Shown here piece by piece: positions 1 to 5,275 of a stretch of 8,342 nt of DNA. The notes below the pieces were generated by a model. It saw nothing but the letters and a program-made list of their open reading frames with translations, was not told where the DNA came from and did not search any database. The position numbers and the translations under genes were made by a program. Position 1 is the stretch's first letter. The number at the start of each line of letters is the position of its first letter. Source of the stretch: Firmicutes bacterium UBA7523 (GTDB taxonomy: Bacteria > Bacillota > Dethiobacteria > Dethiobacterales > Dethiobacteraceae); assembly GCA_002479415.1 (NCBI GenBank), contig DLMZ01000009.1, positions 1 through 8,342 of the forward strand. Direction: 5' to 3'.

Positions 1-84
1 TGATGGGATTCTTTCACTTCGTTCGCAAAGGCTTAATTGGTATTCTGCATAATTTGTCGCATTGAAGAAACAGGGAATGGCGCC

Positions 85-2127
85 ATGCCGCAAAACCGCT
101 TGAAGGATGAAAAAAGCCCCTATCTTCTGGGGCATGCGGGAAATCCGGTGGATTGGTATCCGTGGGGCGAGGAAGCTTTTGACCGGGCGCGCCGGGAAAA
201 TAAACCGGTATTCCTTTCCATCGGTTATTCCACCTGTCACTGGTGCCATGTGATGGAAAGAGAATCTTTTGAGGATGATGAAGTTTCCAAGGTCTTAAAC
301 AGGACTTTTATCTGTATAAAAGTAGACAGAGAGGAACGTCCCGATATTGACGGCATATATATGTCAGTATGCCAAGCTATGACAGGGAGCGGCGGTTGGC
401 CCTTGACAATCCTAATGTCACCGGATAAAAGGCCTTTTTACGCCGGAACTTATTTTCCTAAGGAAAGCAGATATGGCAGAATAGGCATCATAGAACTTGC
501 ACAGAGGATAGAAAAGCTTTGGGCTACAGACCGGGAGAAAATTAATAGCATAGCAGAAACCGTAGTTGAGAATTTGCAGGAAATGATGGCAGTAACACCA
601 GGAAATATGCCCGGAGAAGAAATAATGCACCTGGCATATAAAGAACTGGAAAAACGTTATGATCTGGAATATGGCGGATTCGGCTCAGCACCTAAATTCC
701 CCACTCCACACAACCTAAGCTTCTTGTTACGTTATTGGAGAAGGGAAAAAAAAGATAAAGCACTGGAAATGGTTGAAAAAACGCTGGAAGAAATGAGGAA
801 CGGTGGTATCTGCGACCATCTTGGCTTCGGCTTCCACAGGTATTCTACCGATAGGAAATGGCTTGTCCCCCACTTTGAAAAAATGCTGTATGACCAGGCA
901 CTATTGTCCATTGCTTATCTGGAGGCGTTTCAAGCAACAGGAAACGAGAAATACTCTACCGCTGCCAACGAAATATTTACATATGTACTTAGGGACATGA
1001 CCTCAAATATAGGGGGGTTTTTTTCAGCCGAAGATGCGGACAGCGAGGGCGTGGAAGGAAAGTTCTACGTTTGGTCGCTAAGTGAATTAAGAGAAATACT
1101 AGGTGAAAAAGACGCCAAAATATTTGCATCGGCTTATAACATTCACAATGAAGGAAATTTTCATGATGAATTAACAAGAGCCCTTACCGGAAAAAACATA
1201 TTACACATAACGGAACCGTTGTCAGAAGACAACTCGCTGGAACTCATGAGACAAAAGCTGTTCAACTTCCGTGAAAAAAGAATCCCCCCCTACAAGGATG
1301 ACAAAATTCTTACCGACTGGAACGGATTAATGATTGCTGCTATGGCCATAGGCGGACGTGTATTGGGAGTAGACAGCTATACCACAGGAGCAAAGCGCGC
1401 TGCTGGCTTTATAACTAAATATTTAAAGAGGGATAACAGACTTCTAAAACGCTACCGTGAAGGCGAAGCATCTCTGCCGGCTCACCTGGATGACTATGCG
1501 TTTATGATTTGGGGTTTGATTGAACTTTACGAAAGCACCTTTGATGCAGCCTATTTAAAAGAAGCATACTCTTTGAATAGAACGCAAATTGAGCTGTTTT
1601 GGGACGACACAAACGGAGGTTTCTATTTCACCTCAAAAGAGGAAGAAGAACTGCTAATCAGGCGCCTAGAGCTTTATGATGGAGCCACTCCCTCCGGCAA
1701 CTCTGTTTCAGCTTTAAACAATCTAAGACTCGCCCGGATAACCGGAGATTCTCACTTTGAAGAAGTTGCCAAAAAAATTGCTTGTGCTTACTCCAATGAA
1801 TTAAAGCAGTCTCCTATTGCGTTTACGCAAATGCTTATAGCAATGGACTTCGCTTTCGGGCAATCTCTTGAAATAGTAATTGCTGGTGACTCAGAAGCTG
1901 CTGATACGCAAAGGATGTTAAATGCTTTACGTAAAGCCTTTATCCCTAACAAGGTAGTTGTACTACACCCGTTGGAGGAATACCAAGATATTGAGACAAT
2001 GGCCCCATATATTAAAGAAAACAAAAGCATCGACGGTAAAGCAACGGCCTATGTCTGCAGAGATTATACTTGTCAATCACCAGTTACCTCATCAGAAGAG
2101 ATGATAGCCCTAGCACAAGAAAATTAA
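85..2127 (+). CDS. DUF255 / YyaL (SSP411, SPATA20-like) protein with N-terminal thioredoxin-like domain
   Basis: This 680-residue protein has the family's usual length and layout. The N-terminal part (about residues 5-165) is a DsbH-like thioredoxin fold. It opens with the hallmark run around SPYLL-HA-NPVDWYPWGEEAF and carries a CHWC motif at residues 51-54, followed by GGWP and the FYAGTYFP segment. The remainder resembles the six-hairpin (alpha/alpha toroid) part of the family, with blocks such as GGFGSAPKFPTPHNL, PHFEKMLYDQA and AEDADSEGVEG. Members are widespread, and a redox or sugar-related role has been suggested, but no reaction is established. I see no signal peptide, so it is probably cytoplasmic. 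I chose ATG 85 because family proteins begin M-x-N-RL and AGGGA at 72-76 lies 8 bases upstream. An in-frame TTG at 37 would add 16 residues that do not look like the family. The stop codon lies inside the terminator hairpin. The family call is firm; the function is open. Confidence 0.95.
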   Translation: MPQNRLKDEKSPYLLGHAGNPVDWYPWGEEAFDRARRENKPVFLSIGYSTCHWCHVMERESFEDDEVSKVLNRTFICIKVDREERPDIDGIYMSVCQAMTGSGGWPLTILMSPDKRPFYAGTYFPKESRYGRIGIIELAQRIEKLWATDREKINSIAETVVENLQEMMAVTPGNMPGEEIMHLAYKELEKRYDLEYGGFGSAPKFPTPHNLSFLLRYWRREKKDKALEMVEKTLEEMRNGGICDHLGFGFHRYSTDRKWLVPHFEKMLYDQALLSIAYLEAFQATGNEKYSTAANEIFTYVLRDMTSNIGGFFSAEDADSEGVEGKFYVWSLSELREILGEKDAKIFASAYNIHNEGNFHDELTRALTGKNILHITEPLSEDNSLELMRQKLFNFREKRIPPYKDDKILTDWNGLMIAAMAIGGRVLGVDSYTTGAKRAAGFITKYLKRDNRLLKRYREGEASLPAHLDDYAFMIWGLIELYESTFDAAYLKEAYSLNRTQIELFWDDTNGGFYFTSKEEEELLIRRLELYDGATPSGNSVSALNNLRLARITGDSHFEEVAKKIACAYSNELKQSPIAFTQMLIAMDFAFGQSLEIVIAGDSEAADTQRMLNALRKAFIPNKVVVLHPLEEYQDIETMAPYIKENKSIDGKATAYVCRDYTCQSPVTSSEEMIALAQEN

Positions 2128-2160
2128 AGTGACGGGGATTCCCCATCGCTTTAATTTTCT
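2120..2160 (+). terminator. Intrinsic terminator of the DUF255 gene
   Basis: The arms are 2120-2137 and 2141-2158 with a 3-base loop. The outer ten pairs (AAAATTAAAG with CTTTAATTTT) and an inner GGGG/CCCC block are perfect. Between them, on this strand, are one U-G wobble (2130/2148) and one C-A mismatch (2133/2145). The descending arm ends in the T-rich stretch TTTAATTTTCT. The DUF255 stop codon (2125-2127) is part of the ascending arm. The A-rich ascending arm means it might also work on the opposite strand. Confidence 0.8.
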
Positions 2161-2202
2161 GCGTTAAACAATATTGATTGCCGCTTCCTGACAAAGTGCA
2201 TA

Positions 2203-2250
2203 TTGACAAAAGGAGAACTTTAGACTAACCTGTAACGAAGGTTATAGTAT
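2203..2250 (+). promoter_or_regulatory. Candidate promoter and operator-like dyad of the DUF188 gene
   Basis: A perfect TTGACA (2203-2208) is followed after 17 bases by TAACCT (2226-2231), which keeps the conserved TA...T of a -10 box. An inverted repeat AACCT (2227-2231) / AGGTT (2239-2243) with a 7-base centre lies over this -10 and the expected start of transcription. A second -10 candidate, TATAGT (2243-2248), directly abuts the dyad, with a poor -35 (TTTAGA, 2219-2224) 18 bases upstream. In that reading the dyad falls between -35 and -10, as in MerR-family promoters. Promoter presence is likely; which -10 is used and whether the dyad binds a regulator are inference. Confidence 0.45.
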
Positions 2251-2268
2251 ATTTAAGGGAATGGTAAA

Positions 2269-2706
2269 ATGAAAATTCTAGTAGATGCCGATGCCTGCCC
2301 ACGTCAAGCTTTGCAAATTTGCCTGGACGTAGGCAATAAACACAAAATAGCTGTTTGGACTGTGGCTAGTTTTAACCATAATATCGATTCCGACCATCAC
2401 TTCATTACTGGAAACTCTGCTCAGGAAGCAGATATTAAACTGCTAAACCTGACGGAGCAAGGAGACATTGTAGTTACCCAAGATTGGGGGCTTGCTGCAA
2501 TGGTGCTGGGAAAGGGAGCAAAATGCCTTAGCCCTGCCGGCAGGATTTTTTGTGAAAAGAATATTGATTTTCTTCTGGAAGAACGGGAGCTAAAAGCAAA
2601 GTTCCGCCGCTTGGGCGGCAGAACTAAAGGGCCTAAGCCAAGAACACAAAAAGATGACGGCAAGTTTCGAGCCGCCTTGGCAAATTTGATTGACAACAGC
2701 TTATAA
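2269..2706 (+). CDS. YaiI/YqxD family protein (DUF188, UPF0178)
   Basis: This 145-residue protein has the normal family size. It starts with the signature KILVDADACP (residues 2-11). It then shows EAD (53-55), VTQDWGLA (69-76), GPKPRT (121-126) and DDGKF (129-133), all typical of DUF188. The family has a PIN-like fold with clustered acidic residues (here D6, D8, D55, D72), which suggests metal binding and possibly nuclease activity. To my knowledge no substrate is established, so this is a family call only. It is probably cytoplasmic, with no signal peptide or membrane segment. ATG 2269 is supported by AAGGGA at 2255-2260, 8 bases upstream, and by the family N-terminus. The gene stands alone between the DUF255 terminator and a convergent diguanylate cyclase gene whose stop codon is 12 bases away. 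Confidence 0.95.
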   Translation: MKILVDADACPRQALQICLDVGNKHKIAVWTVASFNHNIDSDHHFITGNSAQEADIKLLNLTEQGDIVVTQDWGLAAMVLGKGAKCLSPAGRIFCEKNIDFLLEERELKAKFRRLGGRTKGPKPRTQKDDGKFRAALANLIDNSL

Positions 2707-2718
2707 CATCTTACTTTT

Positions 2719-3936
2719 CTAATTCAGTGTATGGCAGTGGCCGGAAACAGCCTGGTTTCGGCCACTGCCTTTTGCCCGATAAAGAGCTTTATCCGCTTGG
2801 TGATACGCATCAATCAAAGGGTTTGAACCCTCAGCTAAAACAGAGGCAAAACCTATACTGATAGTACATGTTATCTGATGCCCTTCGATTTCGAAAGAAT
2901 GCTCCTGAACTACTCTGCATAATTCTTCTGCCACACGTCCTGCTTCATCAATGGTTGCTCCGTTTAAAAAGCATAAAAATTCCTCACCGCCCCAGCGAGA
3001 CACCAAATCTTCACGCCGCACATGCTTTGCAAGTAGTTCTCCAAGCTGTGAAAGCACCTTATCACCTGCCGGATGTCCGTATCGATCGTTAATAGTTTTA
3101 AAATAATCGACATCAATGAGGAGCAATGCCGCCGAGAGCTTTAGTTCCTTTAATTTTTCGATTTGTTGTTGTGAGGATACTTCCATTTGTCTTCTGTTTA
3201 ATAAGCCCGTTAGTGAATCATATGATGACAAATATGATAGCTTCTTGTTTCTTTCGTCTAATTCATCTTTTTGGGCAATAATATGCCGTTCCAAATGGAT
3301 ACCTTCTACAGTTTTCTGCCAAAGAATAACTGACAAAACAACAGCTAGCCCAACTGTAGCAAACCCATTCACCCTATTTGACAATAAAGCAGCCGAATTC
3401 ATCTGTGTAGTTTCAATGGTTTTATACATCAGCACAAATCCATAGATATAGAATATAAGCGCAATATGCGGCGGGATAATAAAAAGTACGGCAGCTATAG
3501 TACACCCGAACAAGAAAGGTGTTATACTGGGAGTTACAATCTGATCAATGGTGACAATAACCACTGAGGACGTAATCACAAACAAGAAGCTTCCGTATAT
3601 GAGGGCTTTTGAGTAAACAGCTTTGCTTTTGCCTTTGCCAATGTAAATAGATACTATTAAAATTAGCAGCAAAAATGATATTATGGCTGCATATGCCCAA
3701 AGAATATTCCGGCGCCAGTACATCTCAGAAGCCATATTTAAGTCTGCACTCCAGAATAATATTGCCTGTATGGAGAACACCGGAAGAAAGATGGATGTCG
3801 CCACAAATATACGCCGATTAATATGCTCAAGAAGCAACGCTTCTACGTCCTTTTGCTTTTGCATTAGGCTGTAGAAAGCATTATTGAAGCGATATGCTTT
3901 TTCAGCAATAAAATGTTTAATAGGCCACTCCCTCAT
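2719..3936 (-). CDS. Membrane-anchored diguanylate cyclase (GGDEF domain)
   Basis: This 405-residue protein would condense two GTP to cyclic di-GMP at the membrane. About six hydrophobic segments lie near residues 43-62, 79-99, 111-130, 139-154, 157-172 and 192-207. A short charged linker (about 208-235) that could coil leads into a GGDEF domain from about 236 to 395. The domain keeps metal ligand D275 in LIDVDYFK, NDRYGHPAGD (283-292), the GGEEF active-site loop (316-320) and an RxxD inhibitory site (R307-D310). It should therefore be active and product-inhibited. There is no EAL domain. The membrane part matches no sensor domain I can name, so the signal is unknown. Start ATG 3936 has AGGGAG (3945-3950) 8 bases upstream, and a perfect palindrome lies just beyond that. 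The last codons also form the terminator hairpin of the convergent neighbour. Confidence 0.93.
   Translation of the reverse strand: MREWPIKHFIAEKAYRFNNAFYSLMQKQKDVEALLLEHINRRIFVATSIFLPVFSIQAILFWSADLNMASEMYWRRNILWAYAAIISFLLLILIVSIYIGKGKSKAVYSKALIYGSFLFVITSSVVIVTIDQIVTPSITPFLFGCTIAAVLFIIPPHIALIFYIYGFVLMYKTIETTQMNSAALLSNRVNGFATVGLAVVLSVILWQKTVEGIHLERHIIAQKDELDERNKKLSYLSSYDSLTGLLNRRQMEVSSQQQIEKLKELKLSAALLLIDVDYFKTINDRYGHPAGDKVLSQLGELLAKHVRREDLVSRWGGEEFLCFLNGATIDEAGRVAEELCRVVQEHSFEIEGHQITCTISIGFASVLAEGSNPLIDAYHQADKALYRAKGSGRNQAVSGHCHTLN
2733..2773 (+). terminator. Intrinsic terminator of the DUF188 gene, inside the 3' end of the convergent cyclase gene
   Basis: Arm GGCAGTGGCCGGAAAC (2733-2748) pairs with GTTTCGGCCACTGCC (2755-2769). 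The fit is perfect apart from one bulged G, with a loop of 6 bases. TTTT (2770-2773) follows on the + strand. On the - strand no T-tract follows, so it fits termination of rightward transcription from the DUF188 gene. The whole hairpin is coding sequence for the last residues of the cyclase. The stem is strong but the T-run is short. Confidence 0.65.
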
Positions 3937-3954
3937 ATAAAAAACTCCCTATAC

Positions 3955-3975
3955 TTATTGTTTCTTAAACAATAA
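3955..3975. promoter_or_regulatory. Perfect 9-bp palindrome upstream of the diguanylate cyclase gene
   Basis: TTATTGTTT (3955-3963) and AAACAATAA (3967-3975) are exact reverse complements around a 3-base centre. The element starts 5 bases upstream of the cyclase RBS (AGGGAG, 3945-3950). It could be a protein-binding operator or a weak hairpin in the leader RNA. It is too AT-rich and lacks a T-tract for a terminator. No convincing -35/-10 pair for the cyclase was found next to it, so its role is inference. Confidence 0.4.
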
Positions 3976-4182
3976 ACGTCCAAATAAGTGAAAGCCCAAA
4001 AATCTTCACAATTTTATATATTGTTCTATATTTTAACTAATTCTACTATTTTTCGCTATTTCCTTTATCGAAAAAGCAAGATTTATGTATAATTGTATCC
4101 AGACCAAAAAAAAGACCACCATTCAGGCAGCCGCTAGTTGTCAACTATTATCAACACAAAATTAAAACAGGTAAAATTAAGG

Positions 4183-4220
4183 GCTTGCTTAATAAGCCAA
4201 TTTTGACTTATTAAGCAAGC
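4183..4220 (-). terminator. Terminator-like hairpin downstream of the 35-codon gene
   Basis: GCTTGCTTAATAAG (4183-4196) and CTTATTAAGCAAGC (4207-4220) are a perfect 14-bp inverted repeat. On the - strand RNA the stem extends inward by a G-U wobble and two more pairs, leaving a short loop. On the + strand the wobble becomes a C-A mismatch, so the structure fits a leftward transcript better. Leftward, it is followed by CC and then TTAATTTTAC, which is T-rich but not a clean U-run. It begins 23 bases after the stop codon of the small gene. Confidence 0.6.
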
Positions 4221-4242
4221 TATCCCACGCAATATAACAGGA

Positions 4243-4350
4243 TTATTTATGCTTATCTCGCTTGTAATTAACAAATGCTTTTTTTATCGTGATAAACATG
4301 ACTACAAGAAAAGTAAAAAATATCGCACGAGTTATAAATAGATACTCCAT
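4243..4350 (-). CDS. Small single-span membrane protein, 35 residues, unknown function
   Basis: The ORF encodes 35 residues starting MEYLFITRAIFF and ending NYKRDKHK. A hydrophobic core at about residues 9-22 (IFFTFLVVMFITI), possibly reaching back to residue 3 around R8, is followed by a strongly basic tail (K23, K24, K30, R31, K33, K35). This predicts one membrane span with the C-terminus inside. Three signals support a real gene. AAGGTGG lies 6 bases before the ATG. A sigma-A-like promoter lies 40-68 bases upstream of the start codon. A hairpin that pairs best on this strand follows the stop. I do not recognise a family. Size and charge resemble type I toxin peptides, but also many harmless small membrane proteins such as subunits of larger complexes. 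It lies 108 bases downstream of the deacetylase gene with its own promoter between them, so it is probably transcribed separately. Confidence 0.65.
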   Translation of the reverse strand: MEYLFITRAIFFTFLVVMFITIKKAFVNYKRDKHK

Positions 4351-4389
4351 TGTTAGCCACCTTTATATCTTTTCGCCTTTTCTACGTAT

Positions 4390-4418
4390 ATTGTAGTATT
4401 AAAGCGCCCTGAGGTCAA
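4390..4418 (-). promoter_or_regulatory. Sigma-A type promoter for the 35-codon gene
   Basis: Read leftward, TTGACC (4418-4413) and TACAAT (4395-4390) are separated by exactly 17 bases, and each box matches consensus at five of six positions. Transcription would start near 4383, giving a leader of about 33 bases that contains the AAGGTGG ribosome binding site. The promoter lies between the deacetylase stop codon and the small gene. Confidence 0.7.
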
Positions 4419-4458
4419 GAGAAACAGGCTCAAAATCAGTATTAAAATTATTTGTTAA

Positions 4459-5163
4459 TTAATCTTTTGTATGACGCGACAAAAACAACTGTCCTTCTTC
4501 GGTAGATGGATCTACGAATGTGAACCCCATTGATAAAAGATTATCTATCAAAATCGGCAAAGCTTCTACGGTAGAAGAACGGTCGTTTCCATCCACATTT
4601 CCGTCATGTAACAGAAGTATTAACTCCTCCCTGCCGTTTATTCTTGCTTCTAGATGTGATACAAGCAAATGGGGGTCAGTAATAGCCGCCTTTTCCAGCC
4701 CCAAATCCCAAAGAACATTAACCTTCCCCAGACTTCTTAATGTCTTATAATTATCATCCGAATATCGTCCGCGGGGAGGCCGAAAATATAGAGGAACTAA
4801 ACCTGCTGTATTTTCAATAGCCCGGTCTGTACGCTTTATTTGCTTTACAAGCTCATGCGGAGAGAGATTTTGAATGTCCATATGGTTAAATGTATGGTTT
4901 CCCAATGCATGCCCTCCAGAAACAATTTGTAGCATTATCTCCGGGTGGCTTTCTACCTGTGACCCTAGAACAAAAAATAGTGCCTTAATATCATAATAAG
5001 CAAGAATCTCCAAAATTTGATGAGTGTAGTTAGGATCAGGGCCGTCGTCAAAAGTCAATAAAACCTTTAGTTTTACGGGAGCAGAACTGCTAAACTGAGG
5101 CAGCAACAAAAAAACAAGCAAAAGTACTAAAGCCAATAATCTTGTGTTCTTATATATATGCAT
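4459..5163 (-). CDS. Polysaccharide deacetylase, NodB domain (carbohydrate esterase 4 family)
   Basis: This 234-residue protein is likely a metal-dependent N- or O-deacetylase acting on peptidoglycan or another polymer outside the membrane. The N-terminus has K5 and R8, then a hydrophobic run (about 9-22) ending near SSSA (25-28). It could be a cleaved signal peptide or an uncleaved anchor. NodB motifs are visible in order: TFDDGP (37-42, base D39 and metal ligand D40), HTFNH (90-94, metal ligands H90 and H94), RPPRG (128-132) and LLLHDG (183-188). Motif 4 is unusual: WDLGLEK stands where many members have a D..DW pattern. Substrate cannot be deduced; a PdaB-like sporulation role is possible but unproven. 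AAGGAGG (5173-5179) lies 9 bases before the ATG, and both are within a long hairpin. It lies 112 bases after the radical SAM gene on the same strand. Confidence 0.92.
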   Translation of the reverse strand: MHIYKNTRLLALVLLLVFLLLPQFSSSAPVKLKVLLTFDDGPDPNYTHQILEILAYYDIKALFFVLGSQVESHPEIMLQIVSGGHALGNHTFNHMDIQNLSPHELVKQIKRTDRAIENTAGLVPLYFRPPRGRYSDDNYKTLRSLGKVNVLWDLGLEKAAITDPHLLVSHLEARINGREELILLLHDGNVDGNDRSSTVEALPILIDNLLSMGFTFVDPSTEEGQLFLSRHTKD

Positions 5164-5205
5164 TTCCCCTTGCCTCCTTCCTTCACATTCGAGGTAAGGG
5201 GAAAT
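5162..5205 (-). promoter_or_regulatory. Hairpin that would occlude the deacetylase RBS and start codon
   Basis: ATTTCCCCTTGCCTC (5162-5176) and GAGGTAAGGGGAAAT (5191-5205) pair at 14 of 15 positions across a 14-base loop. In the leftward mRNA, the 3' arm contains the GAGG half of the AAGGAGG ribosome binding site, a second GGGG and the A and U of the start codon. No U-tract follows, so it is not an intrinsic terminator. The single mispair is C-A in the mRNA but would be a G-U wobble in a + strand RNA, which weakens the case somewhat. The structure is plain in the sequence; a regulatory role is inferred. Confidence 0.55.
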
Positions 5206-5275
5206 AACACCTTTAGGTAAATTTTTCTTTAAAAGACTGCATATTATCTAAAAACCATATAATTCTAGTTTGCGA

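Larger units (their letters stand above)
3937..4242. other. 306-base stretch without a recognised gene
   Basis: Besides the cyclase RBS, it holds the palindrome at 3955-3975, the hairpin at 4183-4220, and a small symmetric element AGTTGTCAACT at 4137-4147. A perfect TATAAT lies at 4088-4093 on the + strand, but the best -35 at usual spacing (TTATCG, 4065-4070) is poor. The part from about 3976 to 4095 is very AT-rich. I see no ORF with a ribosome binding site, and no cyclic di-GMP riboswitch pattern ahead of the cyclase. Confidence 0.6.

Noticed and set aside
1..36. Left edge resembling part of a dispersed GATTCTT-CTTCGTTC type intergenic repeat
   Set aside because: Too short and only loosely similar; no second copy in the window.
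48..53. CATAAT as a -10 box for the DUF255 gene
   Set aside because: No acceptable -35 at 16-18 bases upstream; the true promoter may lie left of the window.
37..84. Upstream TTG start extending the DUF255 protein by 16 residues
   Set aside because: The added residues do not resemble the family N-terminus, while ATG 85 has an AGGGA site at proper distance.
4086..4093. TATAAT with preceding TG as an extended -10 promoter
   Set aside because: The TG touches TATAAT without the required single-base gap and the -35 is poor; kept only as part of a hypothesis.
3937..4110. Cyclic di-GMP riboswitch ahead of the cyclase gene
   Set aside because: None of the conserved GEMM sequence blocks can be seen on the leftward strand.
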